This document shows, piece after piece, positions 1 to 7,608 of a DNA stretch of 10,559 bases. The first letter of the stretch is position 1; each line of letters starts with the position of its first letter. Both the position numbers and the translations under genes were made by a program. The notes beneath the pieces were generated by a model that ran no database searches, had not been told where the DNA came from, and was given only the letters and a program-made list of their open reading frames with translations. This DNA comes from Sulfuriferula multivorans (lineage in GTDB: Bacteria; Pseudomonadota; Gammaproteobacteria; Burkholderiales; Thiobacillaceae): NCBI GenBank assembly GCA_010365175.1, contig JAAFGW010000084.1, forward strand, positions 1 to 10,559, written 5' to 3'.

Positions 1-690
1 GGTTTTGTCGAAACCCTTGCGGATGCATCTGACTTGCCTGCTGCAGAATCCAAGCGCTATTTCGACTTGATGCTGGACCACACCCGGCGCATGCAACATC
101 TGCTGGATGACCTGCTGACGTTGTCGCAGCTTGAAAGCGACAACCACGCACTCAAGGATGACGTGCCAATCAATGTGCATGATCTGGCAGAGGCATTGAA
201 ATCCGACGCCGAATCACTGAGCCGTGGCCGGCACAACATTCAATTGAAGCTGGACAGCCAAGCCGGCTTGAAAGGCAATTTGCAGGAAGTCCGCAGCGCG
301 CTGGGTAACCTGGTGTCTAACGCTGTTCGTTACACGCCCGATGGCGGAAAAATCACACTTGCCTGGCGTGAGCAAGGTGATGAAGGCATTTTTTCCGTAG
401 CCGATACGGGGGAGGGCATCGCACCTGAACATATTCCCCGTTTAACTGAGCGGTTTTACCGGGTTGACCGCAGCCGCTCACGCGAAACCGGCGGCACCGG
501 GCTTGGACTTGCGATAGTCAAACATGTGCTCACCCGCCATGGCGCGCGGTTGGACATTCAGTCCATTCCGGGCAAAGGCAGCACCTTCTCGATTGCCTTC
601 CCGGCTCAGCGCATTCAGCGACAGGTCGTGTCAGACAACGGCAAGGTCATTCCTTTTCCGGAACGTGGGCAAGCTGTTGGCTCAGCGTAG
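1..690 (+). CDS. phoR: PhoR-like sensor histidine kinase, C-terminal part (5' end outside window)
   Basis: Partial gene: the frame is open from the first base, so the true start lies to the left and only the last 229 residues are visible. The visible part begins just after the usual H-box position (GFVETL follows the phospho-acceptor helix in PhoR proteins), so the catalytic histidine is off the edge. The rest of the dimerisation helix pair (RRMQHLLDDLLTLSQLES, about residues 29-46) is followed by the HATPase domain. N box asparagines are in GNLVSNAVRY (102-111), the G1 box is DTGEGI (135-140), the F box lies around RLTERFYRVD, and the G2 box is GGTGLGLAI (164-172). All ATP-binding motifs are intact. 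By family knowledge it would autophosphorylate and pass phosphate to a PhoB-type regulator under phosphate limitation at the inner membrane. The PhoR identity rests on similarity of the helix and kinase core; a related kinase is possible. A tail of about 28 residues after the kinase core overlaps the end of the HIT gene on the other strand. Confidence 0.85.
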   Translation, partial: GFVETLADASDLPAAESKRYFDLMLDHTRRMQHLLDDLLTLSQLESDNHALKDDVPINVHDLAEALKSDAESLSRGRHNIQLKLDSQAGLKGNLQEVRSALGNLVSNAVRYTPDGGKITLAWREQGDEGIFSVADTGEGIAPEHIPRLTERFYRVDRSRSRETGGTGLGLAIVKHVLTRHGARLDIQSIPGKGSTFSIAFPAQRIQRQVVSDNGKVIPFPERGQAVGSA

Positions 691-1075
691 CGGTTAGCCG
701 TTCCAGCAGATTCGGTGAGGTGGCATGGGGGGTATTACGTAACCGTACACCCCACACCGGATTGGGAAAATGCGGATCATCCTCGAAGCGTGGAATGACA
801 TGCCAATGTAAATGTGGCACCCCATTTCCAAGTGAAGCGAGGTTGATTTTATTGGGCTGCATCACCTTGCGTAATGCTGCCTCGGCAGCGAACACCACGC
901 GCATCAGCTTTTCCTGATCGGTGAATGGAAGGTCGCTCATTTCCTTGATGTGAGCATTCACGATCACGCGAAGAAATCCCGGGTAATCCATCTCGCCGGC
1001 CAGAATGACGCGGCAGAATGTGTCCTGCCACAATACCGTCTCGCCTTGCACATCACATAAAGGACAGTCAGCCAT
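647..1075 (-). CDS. HIT family protein (histidine-triad nucleotide hydrolase/transferase)
   Basis: Protein of 142 residues with the defining histidine triad HLHWHVIPR (H88, H90, H92) near the C-terminal half, as in HINT/Fhit-class enzymes that cleave nucleotide phosphoramidates or dinucleoside polyphosphates. H90 or H92 would supply the nucleophile region; the exact substrate cannot be told. An N-terminal CPLC pair (C4, C7) resembles the zinc-site cysteines of some HIT proteins. The usual core ILAGEMDYPGFLRVIV, which leads to the nucleotide-binding strands, is present. The start is set at the ATG at 1075 because GGAG stands six bases upstream (1082-1085). In-frame ATGs at 1087 and 1096 would overlap the U-tract and stem of a terminator. 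The gene converges on the phoR-like gene and its last 44 bases overlap that gene's end. The protein is likely cytoplasmic. The family is certain; the substrate is unknown. Confidence 0.9.
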   Translation of the reverse strand: MADCPLCDVQGETVLWQDTFCRVILAGEMDYPGFLRVIVNAHIKEMSDLPFTDQEKLMRVVFAAEAALRKVMQPNKINLASLGNGVPHLHWHVIPRFEDDPHFPNPVWGVRLRNTPHATSPNLLERLTATLSQQLAHVPEKE

Positions 1076-1081
1076 GTTCCA

Positions 1082-1085
1082 CTCC
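1082..1085 (-). promoter_or_regulatory. Shine-Dalgarno site of the HIT gene
   Basis: GGAG on the minus strand ends six bases before the ATG at 1075. It decides the start in favour of MADCPLC over two upstream in-frame ATGs. It sits directly behind the U-tract of the terminator of the preceding gene. Confidence 0.65.
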
Positions 1086-1087
1086 AT

Positions 1088-1121
1088 AAAAGACAACGCC
1101 CCGCATGATGCGGGGCGTTGT
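1088..1121 (-). terminator. Rho-independent terminator after the PEP-CTERM gene
   Basis: A perfect 12-bp GC-rich stem is formed by ACAACGCCCCGC (1093-1104) and GCGGGGCGTTGT (1110-1121) around a 5-base loop; two further pairs could form in the loop. Read on the minus strand, the stem is followed by CTTTTA, a short U-tract. It lies about 20 bases beyond the PEP-CTERM stop codon, so it most likely ends that transcript. It is only seven bases from the HIT gene's ribosome-binding site. On the plus strand there is no T-run after the stem, so it appears one-directional. Confidence 0.85.
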
Positions 1122-1141
1122 GCCGGGTGGCAAGCCGCGCT

Positions 1142-2224
1142 TTAGCTGCGGTGACGTGCGCGCCAGCCCACCAGCCCCAGTCCGGCCAACATCATCAGCC
1201 ACTCGCTGGGTTCCGGCACTGCGGTCACGTTGTAGTCGTTACCGGAAGCAAAGCTCGCTGCGGCGCCTTCGGGTAGGACGATGCCGACGAGATTGGCGCT
1301 GTTTGAGAAGTCGAAGGTGGTTGCGCCAGTGCCGTCTTTCGATATCGTGCAGGGAGTGTCGCCAATATCGAACGTACAAGAAGGCTCAAGGCCGTCGCCA
1401 ACCACCGACACACCCAGACCACTGAGCAGGTAGAACGATTCCCCATAGGTGAAATTGAGCGAGCCTTGCAGCGTGATATTCACGAGTTGGCCTGCACCAG
1501 GCGTCAACACAAGATCGTAGGTTGGAAATCCCATCCCCAGATCGCCACCGAGCGGGTCGGACAGGGCCGGGATTGATGGGATTCCACCTGTAGGGGAGGT
1601 CGGTGTGCTGCCGAACAAAACCGAAGTGTCGTTGTAAGGCGAGGCCCCAAGCAAATACGTGGCGATGGGGTTCGTCGCATCCATTGGCCAGGAAAGGGGG
1701 GCTGCGAGCGTGTTGAAGGTATAGAGGCTGCTGGTCAACTCGCTGGGATGCACGCTGCTGGTTCCCAGGGTATAGGCCAGCCCACCTGCCAAGGCGCCCA
1801 CATCCACCGTGCCATTCAATTGCACTGTGAACTGTGCCGTGCCAGTTCCAACACCACCATTGATCGTGACTTGGTCATACCAGCCAGAAAAGCCACCTGC
1901 ACCCAGTACCGTGCTGGGAATAGCACTGGCGCTTGCGTAGGCATGATTGCCTCCCAACGAGGTGCTGGCCGATGCTGTGTAGCCAGTGCCCGCTATCTGC
2001 GCAGCTACGCCGGATATGCTGGATACATCCAGCAGCGGGATATAAGACGGATCAGGGTTGAAAAAGTTGGTGCCGATATCGGCTGCGATGGAAACGGTCG
2101 CGTAGCTAGGTAAACCTGCCTCCATGCTCATGATTCCATAGAAATTCACATTGCCAGTGGCAGCCAGGACAGGTGAAGTGCAGATAATTAGTGATACAGC
2201 CAGCGTGATTGAAGGGGTGCGCAT
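1142..2224 (-). CDS. PEP-CTERM sorting domain-containing protein, secreted
   Basis: Protein of 360 residues with no recognised catalytic domain. A Sec signal peptide starts MRTPSITLAVSLIICTSPVLA, with probable cleavage after VLA near residue 21. The C-terminus is a textbook PEP-CTERM signal: VPEPSEW (from residue 336), then a hydrophobic stretch LMMLAGLGLVGW and a basic end RARHRS. In this family an exosortase recognises the motif at the inner membrane and processes the protein for export to the surface or extracellular matrix. No exosortase or EPS gene is seen here. The middle is low in charge and rich in Gly, Ser, Thr and Ala, as in extracellular beta-rich proteins; two cysteines nine residues apart (CTFDIGDTPC) could form a disulfide. 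The start is taken at the ATG at 2224 because the signal peptide begins there. The frame stays open to 2326, but that extension would run into a hairpin and add a non-signal N-terminus. A weak AAGGGA lies upstream. The role is unknown. Confidence 0.9.
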   Translation of the reverse strand: MRTPSITLAVSLIICTSPVLAATGNVNFYGIMSMEAGLPSYATVSIAADIGTNFFNPDPSYIPLLDVSSISGVAAQIAGTGYTASASTSLGGNHAYASASAIPSTVLGAGGFSGWYDQVTINGGVGTGTAQFTVQLNGTVDVGALAGGLAYTLGTSSVHPSELTSSLYTFNTLAAPLSWPMDATNPIATYLLGASPYNDTSVLFGSTPTSPTGGIPSIPALSDPLGGDLGMGFPTYDLVLTPGAGQLVNITLQGSLNFTYGESFYLLSGLGVSVVGDGLEPSCTFDIGDTPCTISKDGTGATTFDFSNSANLVGIVLPEGAAASFASGNDYNVTAVPEPSEWLMMLAGLGLVGWRARHRS

Positions 2225-2305
2225 GGGTTTTCCCTTTTCTTGGATCAGTTTATTTAGACTTATCGTTATGTGCTTGTTATGGATCTCCGCGAGCCGCAGG
2301 CTAGC

Positions 2306-2347
2306 ACGGCCGGATTCCGGGAGCAATTGCCCCCAGAATCCGGCCGT
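2306..2347 (-). terminator. Hairpin after the FAD/Fe-S oxidoreductase gene, probable terminator
   Basis: A 12-bp perfect inverted repeat pairs ACGGCCGGATTC (2306-2317) with GAATCCGGCCGT (2336-2347). The intervening bases can extend pairing through a GGG/CCC stretch and the palindrome GCAATTGC. It starts 16 bases beyond the oxidoreductase stop codon. There is no T-run on the minus strand after the stem, and only a short GTTTG on the plus strand. It is therefore a weak intrinsic terminator or a 3'-end-stabilising stem. It also separates this gene from the PEP-CTERM gene. Confidence 0.6.
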
Positions 2348-2362
2348 TTGTGGTGCGTTGGC

Positions 2363-5300
2363 TTAGAGCAGGACGCGTTCGACGCCGCCGTTACTGACTT
2401 GTTCGATATAGCTTTCCATCCAGTCGTCCCCCAGCAGCTTCTTCGCCAGTTCGATCACGATGTAATCCGGCGTGGTACCGGTGTCGTCACTGAAGCGCGA
2501 AAGCCCTTGCAGGCAGGACGGGCAGCTGGTGAGCAGCTTGACCGGTTGGCTGCCGGTGCCGAGCGCGGCGACGCCGGCACGGATTTCCTCTTCCTTGCGG
2601 AAGCGGATCTGGGTGGAAATATCTGGTCGGGTGACTGCAAGCGTGCCGGATTCGCCACAGCAGCGGTCGGATAGCTTCACCCCATCGCCCAATAGCGCGG
2701 TGGCGACTTTCATCGGTGCGTGGGTTTTCATCGGGGTATGGCAGGGGTCGTGGTAGAGGTATTTTTCACCACTCACGTTGTCGAGCTTGACGCCTTTTTC
2801 CATCAGGTATTCGTGGATGTCGAGCAAGCGGCAGCCGGGGAAGATTTTCTCGAATTCGTATTTGAGCAGCTGGTCCATGCAGGTGCCGCACGACACGATC
2901 ACGGTCTTGATGTCGAGGTAGTTGAGCGTGTTGGCGACGCGATGGAACAGTACGCGGTTCTGCGCGGTAATGGCTTCGCCTTTATCGGCTTGGCCGCCTG
3001 CGGTTTGTGGGTAGCCGCAGCACAGGTAACCGGGCGGCAATACGGTTTGCGTGCCGAGCTCATACAACATGGCCTGGGTAGCAAGCCCAACTTGCGAGAA
3101 CAAGCGTTCTGAGCCGCAGCCGGGGAAGTAGAACACGGCGTCGGAATCGTCGGTGAGCTTGGCCGGGTTGCGCAGGATCGGCACGATGGACGAGTCTTCC
3201 AGACCCAACAGCGCGCGCGAGGTTTTCTTCGGCAACCCGCCGGGCATCGGTTTGTTGACCAGGTGGATCACCTGCGCCACCAGCGTGGGCTTGCCCAGCG
3301 AGGCGGGCGGATTTTTGGTTTGCTGCTGGATCAGGCCCAGGCGCTTGAACAGCGTGTGCCCAATGCGTTGCGCGGCGTAGCCCCATTCGATCAGCGGCTT
3401 ACGCAGCGCCTTGATGGTGGTGGGATCAGTCGCATTGAGAAAAGCCATCGACGCCCAGGTGCCTGGATTGAATTTCTTTTTGCCCTGTTTGCGCAGCATG
3501 TTGCGCATGGCGATCGACACATCGCCGAAGTCGATGTCGACCGGGCAGGGGTTCTTGCACTTGTGGCAGATCGTGCAGTGGTCGGCAACGTCGCTGAATT
3601 CGTCGAAGTGTTTCAGTGACACACCGCGCCGGGTTTGCTCTTCGTACAGAAATGCTTCAATCAACAGCGAAGTGGCGAGAATCTTGTTGCGTGGCGAATA
3701 CAGCAAGTTGGCACGCGGAATATGCGTGTTGCACACCGGTTTGCACTTGCCGCACCGCATGCAGTCCTTGATCGAGTCGGCGATGGCGCCGGTATCCGAG
3801 GCTTCGAGAATGATCGACTCGGATTCGAGCAGGCTGAACGAGGGCGTGTAAGCGTTACGCAAATCGGCGCCGGGCAGCAGCTTGCCTTTGTTGAAATGGC
3901 TCGCGGGGTCGACTTTTTGCTTGTAGGCCGCAAAGGTGGCTATTACGGCGGGGTCGAGAAATTCCAGCTTGGTTAACCCGATGCCATGCTCGCCCGAAAT
4001 CACCCCGCCAAGGTCAGTGGCGAGTTTCATGATGCGTGCCACCGCAGCATTGGCAGACTGCAACATGGCGTAATTGTCGGAGTTGACCGGAATATTGGTG
4101 TGCACGTTGCCGTCGCCGGCATGCATGTGCAGGGCCACGAATACACGGCTTCTCAACACTTCTTTATGGATGCGGTCGCAGGCTGCGAGCACCTTGGTGT
4201 ATTCGCGACCAATGAACAACTGGTGTAGTTCACGCCTTACCTCACGCTTCCACGACACGCGAATGTGCTTGTCTCGCAGCGCGGTAAAGATGGAACCGCT
4301 TTCGTGTTGCGCGTCGAGGGTGTTTGCGTATCCAAGCCACAGTGCCTTCGCCGCCCCGATTAACGTCAGCGCACGCTGGCGCTTGCCTTCCACCTGTTCC
4401 GGATCAGCAACCGTGTCGTCGTCTTCCAGCAGCGGCAAGTGCTCTGCGCTGAAAAACGCGGTCAGCGCATCGAGCAGAGCCAGCTTGTTGGCGATCGACA
4501 GTTCGATGTTGATACGTTCGATGCCGTCGGTGTAATCGCCGAGTCGCGGCAGGGGAATCACCACATCCTCATTGATTTTGAAGGCGTTGGTGTGTGCAGC
4601 AATCGCTGCAGTGCGGGCGCGATCGAGCCAGAATTTCTTGCGCGCTTCGGGTGACACCGCGACGAAGCCCTCGCCACCGCGCCCGTTGGCAATACGTACG
4701 ATGTGTGAAGCCACTTCGCCTACCGCGATTTCATTGTCTGATACCACATCGATCAACAACACCATGTTGGGGCGCGTTGTGCGCGGCGCTTTGGTGGCAT
4801 AACCCACCGCTTTCACATAGCGTGCGTCAAGGTGCTCCAGTCCGGCGAGCAGGATGTCGGGGTGGGCATCGCAGTAATTTTTGATTTCTACAATCGCCGG
4901 CGTGGCTTCTGATGCATGGCCAAAGAATTCCAGGCACACCGTTCGGGTGTGTGCGGGCAGCCGGTGCAGAATGAAACGCGCCGACGTGATCAATCCGTCA
5001 CAGCCTTCTTTCTGGATGCCGGGCAGTCCAGCAAGGAATTTGTCGGTGACGTCCTTGCCGAGACCGGTCTTGCGAAAGCGGGTGCCGGGAATGATGAGGA
5101 TCTCCGGCGAGCCTTTGGGGGTTTTCCCATCAGCCGCAAACCGCCTGATCTCGAAGGTGGCTGAAGGCGCGTCGTGGATCTTGCCGAGGTTGTGATTGAC
5201 CCGGCTGACTTCGATCCAGTTAGCGTCAGGCGTCACCATGCGCCATGACACAAGGTTGTCCAGTGCGGTGCCCCACAGCACGGCTTTTTTGCCACCTGCG

Positions 5301-6136
5301 TTCATTGATACATTGCCGCCGATGGTTGAGGCGTCGGCCGAAGTCGGATCGACTGCAAACACCAGCCCGGCAGCGTCGGCTGCGTCCATCACCCGTTTGG
5401 TCACAACACCCGCGCCGCAATGAATGGTGGGCACTTCGAATTCGCAACCGGGCAAATGTCGCATTTCTACCGCACTCAAGGCTTCGAGTTTTTCGGTATT
5501 GATGATCGCAGCCTGATCAGTGAGCGGAATTGCGCCGCCGGTATAGCCGGTGCCGCCGCCGCGCGGAATGATAGTCAGATCCAGTTCAATCAGCCCGGCT
5601 ACCAGTCCGGCCATCTCGGCTTCGGTATCCGGGGTCAGCACCACGAACGGATATTCCACCCGCCAGTCGGTGGCGTCGGTGACATGCGAGACCCGCGCCA
5701 AGCCATCAAAACTGATGTTGTCGCGTCGGGTGACCCCGCCCAGACGGCGCAGGATGCGTGCGCGCAGGTTGGTGGTGTCGGCAAACCAGGCTTCGAATTC
5801 GCGCACCGCGCGCGATGTCGCGTCGAGCAGTTGGCCCACCAGTTCGTTTCCTTGACGTCGAACTTCGATTTCGTGCAGGCGATGCCGTAGCGCATCGACC
5901 AGCATTTTTCGCCGCTTGGGGTTATCGAGCAGATCGTCTTCAAGGTAGGGATTGCGCCGTACGACCCATATGTCACCCAGCACCTCGAACAACATCCGCG
6001 CCGAGCGTCCGGTTTTGCGTTCGTCACGCAGAGTGTTGAGCACACCCCACGAATCGGCACCGAGCAGACGGATAACGATTTCCCGGTCGGAAAACGAGGT
6101 GTAGTTGTAGGGGATTTCCCGAAGGCGGGCAGTCAT
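2363..6136 (-). CDS. DUF3683 / FAD-binding / 4Fe-4S / CCG-domain oxidoreductase (D-2-hydroxyacid dehydrogenase type)
   Basis: Large cytoplasmic flavo-iron-sulfur enzyme of 1257 residues. An N-terminal region (about 1-130, starting [20 protein letters not shown]) matches what is known as DUF3683 in betaproteobacterial homologues. A PCMH/FAD_binding_4 domain follows, with the FAD loop [11 protein letters not shown] at 191-201. A FAD-oxidase C domain carries [10 protein letters not shown] (670-679) and SGEHGIG (714-720). Two 4Fe-4S motifs follow: C792, C795, C798, C802 and C854, C857, C860, C864. Two CCG domains of GlpC/heterodisulfide-reductase type end the protein (C1007, C1039/C1040, C1083, C1086; then C1132, C1159/C1160, C1205, C1208). 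All expected cysteines are present. By family it would oxidise a D-2-hydroxyacid such as lactate, glycolate or 2-hydroxyglutarate and pass electrons through the clusters. It resembles GlcD-GlcF or YdiJ in one chain, but is longer. The substrate is not shown. The start is the ATG at 6136; an in-frame GTG at 6148 is an alternative, and neither has a clear Shine-Dalgarno. Confidence 0.9.
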   Translation of the reverse strand: MTARLREIPYNYTSFSDREIVIRLLGADSWGVLNTLRDERKTGRSARMLFEVLGDIWVVRRNPYLEDDLLDNPKRRKMLVDALRHRLHEIEVRRQGNELVGQLLDATSRAVREFEAWFADTTNLRARILRRLGGVTRRDNISFDGLARVSHVTDATDWRVEYPFVVLTPDTEAEMAGLVAGLIELDLTIIPRGGGTGYTGGAIPLTDQAAIINTEKLEALSAVEMRHLPGCEFEVPTIHCGAGVVTKRVMDAADAAGLVFAVDPTSADASTIGGNVSMNAGGKKAVLWGTALDNLVSWRMVTPDANWIEVSRVNHNLGKIHDAPSATFEIRRFAADGKTPKGSPEILIIPGTRFRKTGLGKDVTDKFLAGLPGIQKEGCDGLITSARFILHRLPAHTRTVCLEFFGHASEATPAIVEIKNYCDAHPDILLAGLEHLDARYVKAVGYATKAPRTTRPNMVLLIDVVSDNEIAVGEVASHIVRIANGRGGEGFVAVSPEARKKFWLDRARTAAIAAHTNAFKINEDVVIPLPRLGDYTDGIERINIELSIANKLALLDALTAFFSAEHLPLLEDDDTVADPEQVEGKRQRALTLIGAAKALWLGYANTLDAQHESGSIFTALRDKHIRVSWKREVRRELHQLFIGREYTKVLAACDRIHKEVLRSRVFVALHMHAGDGNVHTNIPVNSDNYAMLQSANAAVARIMKLATDLGGVISGEHGIGLTKLEFLDPAVIATFAAYKQKVDPASHFNKGKLLPGADLRNAYTPSFSLLESESIILEASDTGAIADSIKDCMRCGKCKPVCNTHIPRANLLYSPRNKILATSLLIEAFLYEEQTRRGVSLKHFDEFSDVADHCTICHKCKNPCPVDIDFGDVSIAMRNMLRKQGKKKFNPGTWASMAFLNATDPTTIKALRKPLIEWGYAAQRIGHTLFKRLGLIQQQTKNPPASLGKPTLVAQVIHLVNKPMPGGLPKKTSRALLGLEDSSIVPILRNPAKLTDDSDAVFYFPGCGSERLFSQVGLATQAMLYELGTQTVLPPGYLCCGYPQTAGGQADKGEAITAQNRVLFHRVANTLNYLDIKTVIVSCGTCMDQLLKYEFEKIFPGCRLLDIHEYLMEKGVKLDNVSGEKYLYHDPCHTPMKTHAPMKVATALLGDGVKLSDRCCGESGTLAVTRPDISTQIRFRKEEEIRAGVAALGTGSQPVKLLTSCPSCLQGLSRFSDDTGTTPDYIVIELAKKLLGDDWMESYIEQVSNGGVERVLL

Positions 6137-6160
6137 GGCAGATGGCACAGCAAAAGATGT

Positions 6161-6166
6161 ATTTTA
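6161..6166 (-). promoter_or_regulatory. Possible -10 element for the FAD/Fe-S oxidoreductase gene
   Basis: TAAAAT on the minus strand (five of six matches to TATAAT) lies 24 bases upstream of the ATG at 6136. No convincing -35 hexamer was found at 16-18 bases, so this is weak. If used, the leader would be short. Confidence 0.25.
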
Positions 6167-6281
6167 CGGGATGAAGCGGGGTTTCGGGCGCTCTGGCGAA
6201 TCACAGCGGCCTTCAGCCCCGTGCTGCGTGACTCGATGCGGTAACTTCAGTTTCCCTGGCTCGGGCCGATACCCCATAACG

Positions 6282-6296
6282 GGCAAACACTTTGCC
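6282..6296. promoter_or_regulatory. Small palindrome GGCAAA-CAC-TTTGCC upstream of the diguanylate cyclase
   Basis: A perfect 6-bp inverted repeat with a 3-base centre lies 25 bases before the likely start of the diguanylate cyclase gene, inside the divergent gap of about 185 bases. It could be an operator half-site pair or a small mRNA hairpin. No regulator is identified and the length is near what chance allows. Confidence 0.25.
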
Positions 6297-6310
6297 ACGT
6301 TTATTCTTTC

Positions 6311-6315
6311 GGGAG
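6311..6315 (+). promoter_or_regulatory. Shine-Dalgarno site deciding a TTG start for the diguanylate cyclase
   Basis: GGGAG is followed by six bases and then TTG at 6322. An in-frame TTG at 6292 has no such site and lies in the palindrome, and the in-frame ATG at 6352 would remove part of the first membrane segment. The TTG at 6322 is therefore preferred. Confidence 0.5.
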
Positions 6316-6321
6316 ATCGGC

Positions 6322-7608
6322 TTGCAGATTGGTTTGAGCGTCAAGCTCATGGGCTATGTCATGGCTGGCGTGCTGATTACATCGGCGGGTATCGGCGTGG
6401 TGCGCGTCAATAATGAGCGCGGCCCACTGAGCGAGCTGATCGGCAAGGCTGGCCAGAGCGTAGCCAACGCGACGGCATCCGGCGCGGCATCCCTGATCGC
6501 TGGTTATGACTATGGCAATCTGGAAATACTGGCTGAAAACGTCTCGCAACAAGTCAACGTCATCCACGTCATGATCCGCAATCAGAGCAAGCGCGTGATG
6601 GCTCAGACCACCTCGGAACAAGCCGCCAGTTTTAAACGCTTTGAGTCACCGGTCATGTTCAATGGTGAGGCCATCGGCAGTGTGGCGATCGATGTCTCTA
6701 CCGATGCGCTGGAAAACGCGCTGAACGCGTTGTATTGGCGTGTTTTCTTCGAACAACTGATTTTTGGCGCGATTCTGGGATTGATCGTTTATTTTTTTAC
6801 TGCACGCGGGATTGTTTCGCCCATCCGCAATCTGACCATGGCGATGGAAGAAGCTGTGGAAAAAGGGGGGGCATTTGTTTCCCGTGACCTGAAGGTTCGA
6901 AGTCGGGACGAAGTCGGGCGACTGGTGACGGTGTTCAATGCCCTGAATAAATCGCTTGCCAGTTATCACCATATGCTGAAGGGCAAGATAGATCTTGCCA
7001 ACCAGGAGCTTCGCGAGAAAAACAATTTGTTGGGCGGCCGTACCCAAGAGCTGGAGCGTGCGCTGGAGCTGGTGAACACCATGGCCACAACTGACTGGCT
7101 GACCGAACTTCCTAACCGCCGTAAATTTGACGAAACCCTATCGCGGATGTTCCACCAGTCCGAGCGTTTTTCGGAAGAAATCACGCTGGTGCTGTTTGAT
7201 ATCGATCGCTTCAAATTGATCAACGACACGTATGGACATGGCGCGGGTGATCAGGTCCTGCGTGACATTGGTACTTTGTTGCGTCTGCATGTCCGCAAAT
7301 CCGACCTGCCGGCACGCCTGGGCGGTGATGAGTTTGGTGTGCTGCTATATCACACCAGTATCGATCAGGCCGAAATTTTCATCGAGAAGTTGATGGATAG
7401 CGTGCGGACGCAAGTATTTGATTACGATGGATTCCAGCTCAAAGTCGGGATCAGTGCGGGGGTCGCGCAATATATCAAGCCTATGACAACGCCTCAGGCG
7501 CTCTATCACGCAGCCGATATGGCGCTCTATCAAGCTAAAAAAGAGGGGCGTGGCCGTTACAGTGTGTATTCCGAATCAAAATCACCTCAGGAGTTAGAAA
7601 CATCATGA
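6322..7608 (+). CDS. Membrane-bound diguanylate cyclase (periplasmic sensor, HAMP, GGDEF)
   Basis: Protein of 428 residues from the TTG start. A first membrane helix is near 7-28 (YVMAGVLITSAGIGVV). A periplasmic region follows, about 29-140, possibly a Cache/PAS-like fold judging from its terminal strands (PVMFNGEAIGSVAIDVS). The second helix is near 142-164 (FFEQLIFGAILGLIVYFF). A HAMP domain lies at about 160-212, with the typical DEVGRL and FN residues. A short coiled-coil linker (213-252) leads to the GGDEF domain (about 260-420). The active-site motif GGDEF (334-338), the metal-binding FDIDRFK segment and NDTYGHGAGD are intact. The inhibitory I-site RKSD lies five residues upstream of GGDEF, so product inhibition by c-di-GMP is expected. 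It should condense two GTP to c-di-GMP in the cytoplasm in response to a periplasmic signal. No EAL domain is present. Its stop overlaps the start of the PhnD-like binding protein gene (ATGA), so the two are probably translationally coupled. Confidence 0.92.
   Translation: MQIGLSVKLMGYVMAGVLITSAGIGVVRVNNERGPLSELIGKAGQSVANATASGAASLIAGYDYGNLEILAENVSQQVNVIHVMIRNQSKRVMAQTTSEQAASFKRFESPVMFNGEAIGSVAIDVSTDALENALNALYWRVFFEQLIFGAILGLIVYFFTARGIVSPIRNLTMAMEEAVEKGGAFVSRDLKVRSRDEVGRLVTVFNALNKSLASYHHMLKGKIDLANQELREKNNLLGGRTQELERALELVNTMATTDWLTELPNRRKFDETLSRMFHQSERFSEEITLVLFDIDRFKLINDTYGHGAGDQVLRDIGTLLRLHVRKSDLPARLGGDEFGVLLYHTSIDQAEIFIEKLMDSVRTQVFDYDGFQLKVGISAGVAQYIKPMTTPQALYHAADMALYQAKKEGRGRYSVYSESKSPQELETS

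Noticed and set aside
2225..2326. N-terminal extension of the PEP-CTERM protein up to an in-frame ATG at 2326
   Set aside because: It would place 34 residues before a clear signal peptide and overlap the hairpin after the preceding gene; the start at 2224 is better.
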